Shown here one piece after another: positions 45,823 through 55,317 of a DNA stretch of 64,000 nt. The DNA is from Chitinibacter bivalviorum. Its GTDB lineage: Bacteria; Pseudomonadota; Gammaproteobacteria; Burkholderiales; Chitinibacteraceae. The translations under genes and the position numbers were made by a program. Position 1 is the first letter of the stretch, and each line of letters starts with the position of its first letter. The DNA is taken from assembly GCF_013403565.1 (NCBI RefSeq), contig NZ_CP058627.1, positions 3,162,001 to 3,226,000 of the forward strand, written 5' to 3'. The notes beneath the pieces are model-generated. The model was not told the origin of the DNA. It worked only from the letters and a program-made list of their open reading frames with translations, and did no database searches.

Positions 45823-47774
45823 TGACGACGCCAGTGATTGAATTAAGCGGGATTGGCCGAGTTTTTCCGGCGGGCGAACAGCAAATCCGTATTCTGGACG
45901 ACATTAATATCGTCATTGAAGCGGGCGAAATGGTCGCAATTATCGGGCAATCGGGCTCGGGTAAATCGACGCTGATGAATATTCTGGGCGGGCTCGACAG
46001 CCCGTCGGAAGGCTCGTACCGATTTAATGGCCGCGAGGTCGGCGAGCTCGACGCCGATGAGCTGGCAACCCTGCGTCGTGACCATTTTGGTTTTATTTTC
46101 CAACGCTATCATCTACTCGGCGCGCTAAGCGCGACTGAAAACGTCGCCATGCCGGCGATTTACGCAGGTATGCCACTGATCGAGCGGCAAAAACGCGCTG
46201 CGATGTTATTGGGGCGTTTGGGCTTGGGCGAGCGACTTAATTATCGCCCGCGCCAGCTCTCCGGTGGCCAGCAGCAACGGGTATCGATTGCGCGCGCTTT
46301 GATGAATGGCGGCGAAGTCATTCTGGCTGATGAGCCAACCGGCGCGCTCGATTCGCGCAGCGGCGCTGATGTATTGCAGATTTTGAAAGAGCTGCACGAG
46401 CAAGGTCATACGGTGATATTGGTGACGCACGACGCCAAAGTGGCGGCGCAGGCCGATCGGATTATTGAAATTCGCGATGGCAAAATTATCTCGGATGTTT
46501 GCAATCTGGCGCGCGATGAAGAAGCGTTGCCAAATGATCCACCGCCACCAGCCCCGCATGACGCGACGCCGCAAGCGTTGATGGGGCGTTGGCGCGAAGC
46601 CTTTGCAATGGCATTTCGTGCGCTGCTGGCCAATCGGATGCGCAGCTTGCTGACGATGCTGGGCATCATTATCGGGATTGCCTCGGTGGTGTCGATTGTG
46701 GCGCTGGGCGACGGGATGGAAGAGTCGGTGCTGAAAAATTTCGCCAGCTTGGGCGTCAATAACCTCGATATTTTGCCGGGCACGGGTTTGGCCGATGACA
46801 AGGCGCAAAGTGTCACCTCGCTGCGCGAAGGCGATTTGGCACTGATTGCGACCGAGCCCTATGTGCAAGCAGTGACACCGATTACTGGGGCGGGTATGCG
46901 CGCACGATATAAGAATATCGACGCTTCCACGATGATACAGGGGGTGTCTCCGGCTTATTTCGATTTGCGCAATCAGGCGATGCAATTTGGTGTCGCGTTT
47001 AGCGACGAAGATGTCCGGCGCCAAGCGCAAGTGGCCGTGATCGGTGAGGACACCCGAAAAACCTTGTTTGGTACTGAGAGCGGGATCGGTGAGGTCATTT
47101 TGCTTGGCACGATGCCGGTGCAGGTGATCGGCGTGGCCGAGAAAAAATCGGGTGGCTTTGGTGGCGGCGAATCGCTGGATGTTTGGGTGCCCTATACCAC
47201 GGCGGCAAGCCGCATGTTTGGCCAGCAACATTTCAGCCGCATCACGGTGCAAATCAAGCCGGATGTCCCGCTGAAGGCTGCCGAGACGGCTTTGCTGTCG
47301 CGCATGGAGCAATGGCACGGCAAAAAGGATATTTACACGCGCAATATGCAAGACATGATGGATTCGTTTCAAAGCACCGCCAATAGCATCAAGATGTTTC
47401 TAATGTTGATTGGCGTGATCTCGCTGGTCGTCGGTGGGATAGGCGTGATGAATATTATGTTGGTGTCGGTGACCGAGCGTACGCATGAAATCGGTATTCG
47501 CATGGCGGTAGGCGCGCGGCAATCGGATATTCGGATTCAATTTTTGATCGAGGCGATTGTGGTGTGTTTGCTCGGCGGCGCAATTGGTATTTCACTGTCG
47601 GCGCTGCTGGCTTGGGTAATCAATACGTTGATGAAAGATTTTCAAATGCTGTTCTCGCTGGGCTCGATCACCACGGCAGTGGTGTGCTCGACCGTCGTGG
47701 GCGTGATTTTTGGCTTTTTACCGGCGCGCCGTGCATCACAGCTCGCCCCGATCGAGGCGCTGGCACGCGAATAA
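45822..47774 (+). CDS. macB: MacB-type ABC efflux ATPase/permease
   Basis: A protein of 650 residues; the ATG overlaps the macA stop (TAATG). The ATPase is N-terminal: Walker [10 protein letters not shown], signature [15 protein letters not shown], Walker [15 protein letters not shown] membrane helix (about 290) precedes a large periplasmic domain and three C-terminal helices with the conserved [30 protein letters not shown]. MacAB-type pumps export macrolides, siderophores, peptides or lipoproteins; the substrate here is not known. Confidence 0.92.
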   Translation: MTTPVIELSGIGRVFPAGEQQIRILDDINIVIEAGEMVAIIGQSGSGKSTLMNILGGLDSPSEGSYRFNGREVGELDADELATLRRDHFGFIFQRYHLLGALSATENVAMPAIYAGMPLIERQKRAAMLLGRLGLGERLNYRPRQLSGGQQQRVSIARALMNGGEVILADEPTGALDSRSGADVLQILKELHEQGHTVILVTHDAKVAAQADRIIEIRDGKIISDVCNLARDEEALPNDPPPPAPHDATPQALMGRWREAFAMAFRALLANRMRSLLTMLGIIIGIASVVSIVALGDGMEESVLKNFASLGVNNLDILPGTGLADDKAQSVTSLREGDLALIATEPYVQAVTPITGAGMRARYKNIDASTMIQGVSPAYFDLRNQAMQFGVAFSDEDVRRQAQVAVIGEDTRKTLFGTESGIGEVILLGTMPVQVIGVAEKKSGGFGGGESLDVWVPYTTAASRMFGQQHFSRITVQIKPDVPLKAAETALLSRMEQWHGKKDIYTRNMQDMMDSFQSTANSIKMFLMLIGVISLVVGGIGVMNIMLVSVTERTHEIGIRMAVGARQSDIRIQFLIEAIVVCLLGGAIGISLSALLAWVINTLMKDFQMLFSLGSITTAVVCSTVVGVIFGFLPARRASQLAPIEALARE

Positions 47775-49174
47775 TGATGAAACCATTTCCGATGAAATTG
47801 CGCGTTTTTTCTCCACTCCTGCTGGCGGTGTTGGCCGCTTGCGCCTCACCAAGCTGGCAAGCGCCACCCGTGACGATGCCGGCGCAATGGCAGGCGTCGG
47901 CTACGGCCTCAGTCAGCGCTGCGGAATCGGTCAAAAGCGATCAGGCCTACTGGGCAGGGTTTGCCGACCCGCAGCTACTGGCTCTGCAAGCCAGCGCAAA
48001 TGAGCGCAACGCCGATCTGGCGCTGGCCGCCATTCGCTTGCGAAAAGCGGGGTTTGCCGTCGATAAAAGTGGATTGGATCGCACGCCCAATGTATCGGCC
48101 AGCCTGAATAAAGGCGCTTCGTGGGCGCTAGACCCCACTCGCTATCGCGGCGAATCGGCTGGGGCGAATGTGGGCTTGTCTTGGGAAATTGACCTTTGGG
48201 GCAAGCTTGCTGACCAGCAGCAAGCTGCGCGCTGGCGCGAAAAAGCCAGTGTTGCCGAGCTAGAAGCCATGCGCCAAAGCGTAATGGCCAGCGTAGCGAG
48301 CAGTTATTGGACCATCGCACGTGATCAGGATGCGCTCAAACTGGCGCAAGATGATTTGCAACGCGCACAAAAGTCGCAGGCCATTGTTGAGCGCCGCTAT
48401 CAGGCGGGGGTGGTATCGGGCTTGGATGTGACCCAAGCACGTAGCAGCACTTTGCAGCAGGAAAATAGCGTGAGTCAGGCGCAACTCAATCTAGCGAAAA
48501 GCCAATGGCAGCTCGGTTTATTGCTCGATCAGCCGCCCGAATCGACCGCCGCAACGCTGGGTGTATTGCCCAATGTGTATCCCGATATTCCAGCTGGCGT
48601 GCCTGCCGATGTGCTCAATCGTCGCCCCGATCTGGCAGCTGCCACCGCCAAGCTACAAGCGAGTTTTGCCGATCAACAGGCAACACGCAAAAGCTGGTAT
48701 CCGACTTTATCGTTGACCGGTGGATTGGGGACAAGCAGCCAGCAATTGGCCAATTTTTTGCTTAATCCGATTGCGTCCTTGGGTGCTGGTTTGACGCTGC
48801 CGTTTATTCAATTTAATGAAATGGAATTGTCGAACAAAACCAATGTGGCCGATTACGAAGCGGCAGTGATTGAATATCGGCAAAAGCTGTATGTATCGCT
48901 GCAAGAAGTTGAAAATGCACTCGCGAGTTTGTCGCATCTGCGCAGCGAATTACCGCGCATGCAGGCTTTAGCTGATGAGACGCGCAAGGCCGAGCAGCAG
49001 ACTCAGCTACGATATGAGGCTGGGGCCGTCGCATTTGATTCCGTATTGAATGCCCGCACCCGTCGGCAGGCCGCCGAACATGCTTTACTGCAACATCATT
49101 ATCAGTTGGCGCTGGCCAATGTGGCGGTGTATAAGGCCTTGGGCGGTGCCCCAGTCGCAAAGCCACAAGCATGA
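47774..49174 (+). CDS. outer membrane efflux lipoprotein (TolC/NodT family)
   Basis: A protein of 466 residues starting at the ATG overlapping the macB stop (TAATG). The lipobox LLAVLAAC gives a lipid-anchored protein. Two repeated coiled-coil halves are visible, with FADPQLLALQASANERNADLALAAIRL and VPADVLNRRPDLAAATAKLQASFADQQATRKSWYPTLSLTGGLG (NodT signature). It provides the outer membrane channel for the MacAB pump; the three genes form one operon with overlapping ends. Confidence 0.9.
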   Translation: MMKPFPMKLRVFSPLLLAVLAACASPSWQAPPVTMPAQWQASATASVSAAESVKSDQAYWAGFADPQLLALQASANERNADLALAAIRLRKAGFAVDKSGLDRTPNVSASLNKGASWALDPTRYRGESAGANVGLSWEIDLWGKLADQQQAARWREKASVAELEAMRQSVMASVASSYWTIARDQDALKLAQDDLQRAQKSQAIVERRYQAGVVSGLDVTQARSSTLQQENSVSQAQLNLAKSQWQLGLLLDQPPESTAATLGVLPNVYPDIPAGVPADVLNRRPDLAAATAKLQASFADQQATRKSWYPTLSLTGGLGTSSQQLANFLLNPIASLGAGLTLPFIQFNEMELSNKTNVADYEAAVIEYRQKLYVSLQEVENALASLSHLRSELPRMQALADETRKAEQQTQLRYEAGAVAFDSVLNARTRRQAAEHALLQHHYQLALANVAVYKALGGAPVAKPQA

Positions 49175-49282
49175 GGTGTAGTCTCGTTCACTGAGAGTTT
49201 GATCCACTGCGCAGCTGAGCGCTGCGCCTGTTAATATCAGTTCAGCTTGTTAATCATCAGTCCAATTTACGGAGTTGTACAT

Positions 49283-49921
49283 ATGTTGTGGCCTGAAGCA
49301 CTGGCTTTGATTCGCCGTAGTCGAAACTTAGCGCTAGCGAGTTTGTCAGCGCAGATGCCGGGTTATCCGCATGTGTCATGGTTGCCTATGGTCGCCGATG
49401 AAGCGGGGCGGCCGATGCTGGTGATGAGTCGCTTGGCTGAGCACACGCAAAATATCTTGCAAGATAGCAAAGTAAGTGTGCTGTTGCACGACGATGAGAT
49501 GGCGTTGAACAAGGCCCGATTGACGATTCTGGGTGATTTGCAGCTTGTTGAGCCCGATCCGCTGCTCGCCGCGCGAATGGCGCGTTACAATCCTGAATTG
49601 GTCAGTTATCTTCAAATGAGTGATTTCTCTGTTTGGCGGCTTTGGCCACAGCGGGCGCGCTATATCGCTGGCTTTGGCAAAATGGGCTGGCTCGAAGGCG
49701 AGCGCTGGGAGTCGGAATTCGCATTGAGTTTGGCGCAAGAAGCGCAATTATTAAGTCAATACGCGCCGATGACCGCGCTAGAGCTGGTGGGCGTTGATGT
49801 TGCTGGCTGCGATATTCGGCGCGGTGACGTGCTGCAGCGGCATGAGTTTGCCGCTGTGTGTCGCCAAATGGATCAAGTGGCCGTATCGCTAGAACACATT
49901 ACAAGGAATTTAGAAGCATGA
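49283..49921 (+). CDS. PNPOx-fold flavin or heme protein (HugZ-like)
   Basis: A protein of 212 residues. The start at 49283 has GGAG upstream. It has the split-barrel fold of pyridoxamine phosphate oxidase-like proteins: LALASLSAQMPGYPHVSWLPMVADEAGRPMLVMSRLAEHTQNI, KVSVLLHDDE, RLTILGDLQLVEPD, and FGKMGWLEGERWESE, as in HugZ-type heme-utilisation proteins. The usual His-rich C-terminus is not seen. Its stop overlaps the start of an RstA-like response regulator (ATGA), so the three genes that follow are probably co-transcribed with it; the reason for the link is unknown. Confidence 0.75.
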   Translation: MLWPEALALIRRSRNLALASLSAQMPGYPHVSWLPMVADEAGRPMLVMSRLAEHTQNILQDSKVSVLLHDDEMALNKARLTILGDLQLVEPDPLLAARMARYNPELVSYLQMSDFSVWRLWPQRARYIAGFGKMGWLEGERWESEFALSLAQEAQLLSQYAPMTALELVGVDVAGCDIRRGDVLQRHEFAAVCRQMDQVAVSLEHITRNLEA

Positions 49922-50646
49922 GCACGCGGGTATTGTTTGTCGAAGATGATGCAGATTTGGCCGAACTGATCGGTGGCTTTTTGCGCTCGTTCGAGTTTTC
50001 TGTCGATGTGCTGGGCGATGGTCTGGGCGTCATTGATAGCGTTAAAGCCAACCCGCCCGAGCTGATCTTGCTCGATATCATGCTACCAGGTAAAGACGGC
50101 CTGACTTTGTGCCGTGAATTGCGTGAGTTTTATACTGGCCCGATTATCCTGCTGACTTCGCTCAATAGCGATATGAATCAGATTTTGGGCTTTGAAATCG
50201 GCGCGACCGATTACGTTGTGAAGACCACGCCGCCGTCAGTATTGCTTGCGCGGATTCGCGCCCATTTGCGCCATGTTGGCCAGAAGGGCGCGGATTTGCT
50301 GGCGATTGCGCCGCAGAAAGATCAATCGGTGCTCAATTTTGGCAAGTTGCAAATTGATATGCGCAATCGCAGCTCAAAATATCGCGGCCAGCCGATGGGC
50401 TTGTCGACCAGCGATTTTGATTTGCTGTGGGAGCTGGCCAGTCATGCGGGCGAGATTCTCAGCCGCGATCATTTGCTAAAAAAGCTGCGCGGCATTGAGT
50501 ACGATGGGCTCGATCGCAGTATGGACGTGGCAATTTCGCGTTTGCGCAAAAAGCTCGATGATGATCCACTTGATCCGTTGAAAATCAAAACCATCCGTAA
50601 TAAGGGGTATCTCTTTGCGGCCGATATCTGGTGGCAAGAAGAGTAA
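49918..50646 (+). CDS. rstA: response regulator, RstA-like
   Basis: A protein of 242 residues: an OmpR/PhoB-type regulator with a receiver domain (VLFVEDDADLAELIGGFL; phospho-Asp in LILLDIMLPGKDG, about residue 52; conserved Lys in DYVVKTTPP) and a winged-helix DNA-binding domain (LSTSDFDLLWELASHAGEILSRDHLLKKLRGIEYDGLDRSMDVAISRLRKKL). The length and the GIEYDGLDRSMD stretch match RstA of enterobacteria. The ATG overlaps the preceding stop. The rstB-like kinase lies 184 bp downstream, beyond a repeat element. Confidence 0.86.
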   Translation: MSTRVLFVEDDADLAELIGGFLRSFEFSVDVLGDGLGVIDSVKANPPELILLDIMLPGKDGLTLCRELREFYTGPIILLTSLNSDMNQILGFEIGATDYVVKTTPPSVLLARIRAHLRHVGQKGADLLAIAPQKDQSVLNFGKLQIDMRNRSSKYRGQPMGLSTSDFDLLWELASHAGEILSRDHLLKKLRGIEYDGLDRSMDVAISRLRKKLDDDPLDPLKIKTIRNKGYLFAADIWWQEE

Positions 50647-50676
50647 GGCGGCTTTGTCTGTGCGCTGCCATTGCAG

Positions 50677-50785
50677 TTCTCGGCAAAGCCGAGCCCTAGA
50701 TTCAAAGTTGTCGTTTCCCGCCTCATGTTCTATTCCCACTCCCCCCGCCCTCTCCTTGAGAGGGGGCCTCGCTTCGCGAGTTGAT
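50677..50785. repeat. dispersed double-hairpin repeat, copy 1
   Basis: It runs from the stem CTCGGCAAAGCCGAG (50679-50693) through TATTCCCAC, CCCTCTCCTTGAGAGGGG and ends with CTCGCTTCGCGAG (50768-50780). A second copy in the opposite orientation lies at 59497-59603. It sits between the rstA-like and rstB-like genes. No coding capacity. Confidence 0.8.
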
Positions 50786-50830
50786 GTGGCTCTGAATATG
50801 CTGGGGCTCCATGCTTGAAGTGAGTCTGTG

Positions 50831-52132
50831 ATGCGTCAGGTCTTTATCCGATTTTATTTAACCGTTGTGCTGTGTTTTCTTGGCTCGTCTTTGCTGATCG
50901 GCGGCTTTTATAAGCAAATGATCGAGCGCACTAATCAGCGTTATTTGAGCGATATGTTTCTATCGACCGTATCGTTGATTGAAAAAGAGCTGGGCGATCT
51001 GCCGCCGTCGATGTGGCACGACGAAGCGTCGCGCTTGCGCGGCAAGCTGCCGGTGCCGGTTGAAATTGATTCGCTCGATGCTTATGTCTTGTCGGATGAA
51101 AATAAAGCTGCCTTGGCACGCGGCGATATTATCTTGTTGCAAGATCGTGGCTTGTATTTGCACCGGATTCATAAAACCCAACAAATGGTCGTGTTGGGGC
51201 CGATCTCATTTTTAGAGCACCTCGATGGCATTTCGTGGCCCGATATTTTGGCGCTGGTGCTGATGTGTTTGGCCTTGGGTGTGCCAACTTGGCTATGGTT
51301 GCGCCCGTTCTGGCGTGACTTGATTCAGGTGATTCGGCAAAGCCGGCGTTTGGGCGCGGGAGATTTTACGGTACGTGTTTCAGTTGACGATAGCTCACCG
51401 CTCGCCGCATTGGGGACCAACTTTAACCGCATGGCGCATGATGTTGAGGAGCTAACGGCCTCTCGACGCGCGATGATTGATGCGGTCTCGCATGATTTGC
51501 GCACGCCTTTGGCTCGCTTGCGCTATCGACTCGAAGCGATCAAAGCGGGCGCTAATAGCCAGACTCAGGTTGAAGGCATTGAGCGCGATCTGGGTCAAAT
51601 CGATCAATTGATTGATGAATGGCTCACCATGTCTAGCCTTGATAGCCCACAACTGCGCATGGAAGTTCAGCCGCTTGAGATAGTGCCGTGGATACAGCGC
51701 TTGCTCAACGAATACACGCTCGATGGCCTTGAACCCACATTTGAAAATGCCAGCGGCGAGGCCAATCCGATGCTCGATGTGGATAGTTATTACTTCGGCC
51801 GGGCGGTGAGCAATCTGCTTTCGAATGCCCGGCGCTATGGCGGCAAGCAGATTCATCTGACGCTATTGTGGCAAGAAGGAACTGCATCGTTACATATTGA
51901 TGATAATGGTGACGGCATCCCGGTCGAAGATCGCGCGCGTTTGCTGCAGCCCTTTACCCGCCTTGAGGGGTCTCGCAACAAAGCCACTGGCGGTTTTGGC
52001 CTTGGTTTAGCCATTGTGGCGATGATTATGCGCGGCCACGGTGGAGCAGTGAGTATTCATGATGCACCAGGTGGAGGGGCACGACTGAGTTTAACTTGGC
52101 CAACGGCAATGCGTTCCGCCGACTCATTGTAG
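50831..52132 (+). CDS. rstB: sensor histidine kinase, RstB-like
   Basis: A protein of 433 residues, the same length as E. coli RstB. Membrane helices at about 8-28 and 137-156 enclose a periplasmic sensor of about 105 residues; a HAMP domain (LRPFWRDLIQVIRQSRRLGAGDFTVRV) follows, then HisKA (DAVSHDLRTPLARLRYRLEAI, His about 220) and an ATPase domain (N box NLLSNARRYG, G boxes DNGDGIP, GGFGLGLAIV). The signal for RstB in enterobacteria includes low pH and low Mg2+ via PhoPQ; whether that holds here is not known. Confidence 0.87.
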   Translation: MRQVFIRFYLTVVLCFLGSSLLIGGFYKQMIERTNQRYLSDMFLSTVSLIEKELGDLPPSMWHDEASRLRGKLPVPVEIDSLDAYVLSDENKAALARGDIILLQDRGLYLHRIHKTQQMVVLGPISFLEHLDGISWPDILALVLMCLALGVPTWLWLRPFWRDLIQVIRQSRRLGAGDFTVRVSVDDSSPLAALGTNFNRMAHDVEELTASRRAMIDAVSHDLRTPLARLRYRLEAIKAGANSQTQVEGIERDLGQIDQLIDEWLTMSSLDSPQLRMEVQPLEIVPWIQRLLNEYTLDGLEPTFENASGEANPMLDVDSYYFGRAVSNLLSNARRYGGKQIHLTLLWQEGTASLHIDDNGDGIPVEDRARLLQPFTRLEGSRNKATGGFGLGLAIVAMIMRGHGGAVSIHDAPGGGARLSLTWPTAMRSADSL

Positions 52133-52152
52133 TAAGGTGTAGTAAAGCTACG

Positions 52153-52166
52153 TACTTATCGTTACA
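52153..52166 (+). promoter_or_regulatory. near-perfect RstA box before the Asr-like gene
   Basis: TACTTATCGTTACA matches 11 of 12 fixed positions of the RstA box TACATNTNGTTACA (consensus from memory). It is 103 bp before the start codon of the repeat protein and only 21 bp after the rstB-like gene. A possible -10 (TATATC, 52182-52187) lies 15 bases further, so RstA would sit at the -35 position, as in enterobacterial asr promoters. Confidence 0.65.
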
Positions 52167-52270
52167 CGTCATCACCAAGCATATATCGCGCACCACCTAG
52201 CAACGACGCATAATCCGCTCCGTTAAAGTATTCCTATCGAATACCCTTATAAGAATTTTGGAGTTTAAAG

Positions 52271-53101
52271 ATGAACAAGATCGTTGCTGGCGTTATCGCT
52301 GCCGTATTCGCTTCTGCTACTGCATTCGGCGTAGCTGCTGAAGCTTCTAAACCAGTTAAAGTTGAAAAACACGCGACTAAAAAAGCTTCTGGCGCTTCTG
52401 TAGCTTCTGCAGCACAAAAAGCCCAAGCTAAAAAAGCTTCAGCGGCTTCTGTAGCTTCTAAAGCTTCTGCGGCTCAGAAAGCACAAGCTAAGAAAGCTTC
52501 AGGTGCTTCTAAAGCTTCTGCAGCACAAAAAGCTCAAGCTAAAAAAGCTTCAGCTGCTTCTGTAGCTTCTAAAGCTTCTGCAGCTCAAAAAGCTCAAGCT
52601 AAGAAAGCTTCAGGTGCTTCTAAAGCATCTGCAGCACAAAAAGCTCAAGCTAAAAAAGCTTCAGCGGCTTCTGTAGCATCTAAAGCTTCTGCAGCTCAAA
52701 AAGCTCAAGCTAAAAAAGCTTCAGCTGCTTCTGTAGCATCTAAAGCTTCTGCAGCACAAAAAGCTCAAGCTAAAAAAGCTTCAGCTGCTTCTGTAGCATC
52801 TAAAGCTTCTGCTGCTCAAAAAGCTCAAGCTAAAAAAGCTTCAGCTGCTTCTGTAGCATCTAAAGCTTCTGCAGCTCAAAAAGCTCAAGCTAAAAAAGCT
52901 TCAGCTGCTTCTGTAGCATCTAAAGCTTCTGCGGCTCAAAAAGCACAAGCTAAGAAAGCTTCAGCTGCTTCTAAAGCTTCTGCTGCTCAAAAAGCACAAG
53001 CTAAGAAAGCTTCAGGCGCTTCTAAAGCTTCTGCTGCTCAAAAAGCACAATCTAAAAAAGCTTCAGGTGCTTCTAAAGCTTCTGCCGCTGCAGCTAAGTA
53101 A
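52271..53101 (+). CDS. asr: Asr-like Lys/Ala/Ser-rich repeat protein
   Basis: A protein of 276 residues; GGAG precedes the ATG. It has a signal peptide (MNKIVAGVIAAVFASATAFGVAAEA). The rest is a low-complexity array of a 20-residue unit, KASAASVASKASAAQKAQAK, and a 17-residue form lacking VAS. The array contains only A, K, S, Q, V and G; it has no acidic residue, so it is strongly basic and disordered. The core QKAQAKK matches the repeated QKAQAAKK of the E. coli acid-shock protein Asr (about 102 residues). The neighbours agree with this: an RstAB system and RstA box before it and a YdgD-like protease behind. The 60-bp DNA repeats are nearly identical, so copy number is likely to vary. Confidence 0.8.
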   Translation: MNKIVAGVIAAVFASATAFGVAAEASKPVKVEKHATKKASGASVASAAQKAQAKKASAASVASKASAAQKAQAKKASGASKASAAQKAQAKKASAASVASKASAAQKAQAKKASGASKASAAQKAQAKKASAASVASKASAAQKAQAKKASAASVASKASAAQKAQAKKASAASVASKASAAQKAQAKKASAASVASKASAAQKAQAKKASAASVASKASAAQKAQAKKASAASKASAAQKAQAKKASGASKASAAQKAQSKKASGASKASAAAAK

Positions 53102-53123
53102 TTCTTTACTTCGCTTCAAAGAA

Positions 53124-53149
53124 AAAGGACGGCTAGCCGTCCTTTTTTT
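53124..53149 (+). terminator. intrinsic terminator of the Asr-like gene
   Basis: AAAAAGGACGGC-TAGCCGTCCTTTTTTT: a GC-rich stem followed by seven T, 25 bp after the stop codon. Confidence 0.9.
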
Positions 53150-53190
53150 ATTGGGCGTAAAATACGCGCGCTAAATTAATGTGGTGATCT

Positions 53191-53994
53191 ATGCGTTTGT
53201 TACTTGTTGGTCTGTTTTTGTTGTCATCCAGCCTTTATGCGGCCGAGCCCTCGGCGGCGCAAATTAAAAAAGAGCAGCAAGCGCTGTTTTTCGGCAAAGA
53301 TGATCGAGTTGCAATCCCTGCACCCTATGCCGCGCCGTATGCCGCGATAGGCCAATTGGAAGTTAAATCAGGCGGCACATGTACTGCAACCCTGATTGCG
53401 CCCGATTTGGCGGTCACTGCGGCACATTGCTTTTTAATGTTGCCGCGCAAAGTGGATGCCGGGGTGTGGTTTAAAGCTGGTTTTCACAAAGGCGAATATC
53501 AAGCGCGCTATCAAGTGACAGGCCAAGTCTTTCTCCCCAAATTTAGAAAAGGGCTGAAATACAAAGGTGAAGACGTCTATATCCAGCCTTCTGCCGCACC
53601 GTATGATATTGCTGTGCTGCAGTTAAAGTTCAAAGACGGTCACGCGCCAGAACCAATGCATTTGTTTGCGGGTACTGAGCAAGAGCTAACACAAGCTTTG
53701 CATGAAACAAAATCGCTCGCTAATCAGGCGGGGTTTGCCGAAGATCACGATACGATTTTGACCGCTCACAATGGTTGCACGATCAGCAAATTACGTACGA
53801 ATCGTACGATCTTCCATCGCTGCGATACCTTGTCGGGTGATTCTGGGTCGCCGATTTGGCTCGATTTGCCGACGGGGCCAACGCTGATTGCGGTGCAAAG
53901 CTCGGCGCCGGATTGGTTTAACCGCCATTTGGCCGATAATGTGGGTGTAACCGTTCTTCAATTGCCGCAATTGCCGCCCAAACCGAATAAGTAA
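53191..53994 (+). CDS. trypsin-like serine protease, YdgD-like
   Basis: A protein of 267 residues with a signal peptide (MRLLLVGLFLLSSSLYA). The catalytic triad of chymotrypsin-fold proteases is visible: His in VTAAHCFLM (about 78), Asp in PYDIAVLQLKF (about 140) and Ser in CDTLSGDSGSPIW (about 217). Cys pairs flank His and Ser. It resembles the V8-like/YdgD group of periplasmic proteases; ydgD lies beside asr in E. coli. Here it follows the Asr-like gene by 90 bp, past a terminator. Processing of Asr or of acid-damaged proteins is a plausible, untested role. Confidence 0.84.
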   Translation: MRLLLVGLFLLSSSLYAAEPSAAQIKKEQQALFFGKDDRVAIPAPYAAPYAAIGQLEVKSGGTCTATLIAPDLAVTAAHCFLMLPRKVDAGVWFKAGFHKGEYQARYQVTGQVFLPKFRKGLKYKGEDVYIQPSAAPYDIAVLQLKFKDGHAPEPMHLFAGTEQELTQALHETKSLANQAGFAEDHDTILTAHNGCTISKLRTNRTIFHRCDTLSGDSGSPIWLDLPTGPTLIAVQSSAPDWFNRHLADNVGVTVLQLPQLPPKPNK

Positions 53995-54042
53995 GCGATA
54001 CAATAGCCTGAGTTGATTAAGAATTTGATGGAAAGTCGGAAA

Positions 54043-55317
54043 ATGGATATCCAAGCCCCAGCCAATATTCAAAGCTATATGCAAAACGTGGGCCGCCAAG
54101 CCCGCGCCGCGAGCCGTGCAATGGCCAAAGCCAGCACGGGCGCAAAAAATGCGGCATTGAACGCCATTGCCGATGCGATCGTGCGCGATGCAGCTAAATT
54201 GCTAGCTGCCAACAGCCGCGACATGGAGCAAGCGCGTGCGGATGGCCTGGAGCCGGCGATGCTCGATCGCTTGCAACTGACCGACAAAACCATCGCTACG
54301 ATGGCGCAAGGCCTGCGCGAAATGGTGGCGCTGCCCGATCCGATCGGCAATATGGGTGATTTCAAATACCGCCCAAGCGGGATTCAGGTCGGCAAAATGC
54401 GCGTACCGCTGGGCGTGATCGGGATTATTTATGAGGCGCGTCCGAATGTAACGGCCGATGCGGCGGGGCTGTGCATCAAATCTGGCAATGCGACGATCTT
54501 GCGCGGTGGCCGCGAAGCGTTTCACTGCAATCAGGCGATTGCCGCTTGCGTGAAAGAAGGTTTGGCTGCGGCAGGTTTGCCAGAAACTGCGGTACAAATT
54601 ATCGAAACGCCAGATCGAGCGGCGGTTGGTGAGCTGATTACGATGAGCGAATTTGTCGATGTCATCGTGCCTCGCGGTGGTAAGGGCTTGATCGAGCGCA
54701 TTTCACGCGATGCTCGTGTGCCGGTAATCAAGCATCTGGACGGTATTTGCCATGTGTATATCGATGACGAAGCTGATCCAGCTAAGGCTATTCGCATTGC
54801 CGATAACGCCAAAACGCATCGTTACGCACCGTGCAATACGATGGAAACGCTGTTGGTGAATGAAAACGTCGCTGAGTTGATCTTGCCCGAAATTGCAGCG
54901 ATCTACCGCAAAAAAGGCGTTGAGATGCGCGGTTGTGCTGCAACGCAAGCCATTTTGAAAGATGCGATTGCCGCGACTGAAGAAGATTGGCGCACCGAAT
55001 ATCTCGCTCCGATTATTGCTATTCGTGTGGTGGGCGACATTGATCAGGCGATGGATCACATTAATACCTATGGTAGCCACCATACTGATGCGATCGTCAC
55101 CGAAAACTACACCAAAGCGCGCCAGTTCTTGCGCGAAGTCGATTCAGCCAGCGTGATGGTGAACGCCTCAACGCGCTTTGCCGATGGTTTCGAGTATGGT
55201 TTGGGCGCCGAAATCGGCATTTCAACCGACAAAATCCACGCCCGTGGCCCAGTTGGTTTGGAAGGGCTAACTAGCGAAAAATGGATTGTGCTCGGTGACG
55301 GCGAGGTGCGCGTTTAA
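54043..55317 (+). CDS. proA: gamma-glutamyl phosphate reductase ProA
   Basis: A protein of 424 residues from the ATG at 54043 (GGAAAG upstream); ATG 54028 and TTG 54013 are possible upstream starts. It belongs to the aldehyde dehydrogenase superfamily: [58 protein letters not shown], the catalytic Cys in [13 protein letters not shown] and [26 protein letters not shown] near the end. It makes glutamate semialdehyde for proline synthesis. proB is not adjacent. Its stop overlaps the start of the chorismate mutase gene. Confidence 0.94.
   Translation: MDIQAPANIQSYMQNVGRQARAASRAMAKASTGAKNAALNAIADAIVRDAAKLLAANSRDMEQARADGLEPAMLDRLQLTDKTIATMAQGLREMVALPDPIGNMGDFKYRPSGIQVGKMRVPLGVIGIIYEARPNVTADAAGLCIKSGNATILRGGREAFHCNQAIAACVKEGLAAAGLPETAVQIIETPDRAAVGELITMSEFVDVIVPRGGKGLIERISRDARVPVIKHLDGICHVYIDDEADPAKAIRIADNAKTHRYAPCNTMETLLVNENVAELILPEIAAIYRKKGVEMRGCAATQAILKDAIAATEEDWRTEYLAPIIAIRVVGDIDQAMDHINTYGSHHTDAIVTENYTKARQFLREVDSASVMVNASTRFADGFEYGLGAEIGISTDKIHARGPVGLEGLTSEKWIVLGDGEVRV

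Noticed and set aside
46206..47372. 388-codon minus-strand frame inside macB
   Set aside because: It is antisense to the ATPase and periplasmic parts of MacB. Arg/His-rich, without motifs.
52385..53090. CRISPR array or tandem non-coding repeat
   Set aside because: The regular 60-bp and 51-bp units are in one open frame with signal peptide, ribosome-binding site and terminator, have no spacers, and encode an Asr-like protein.
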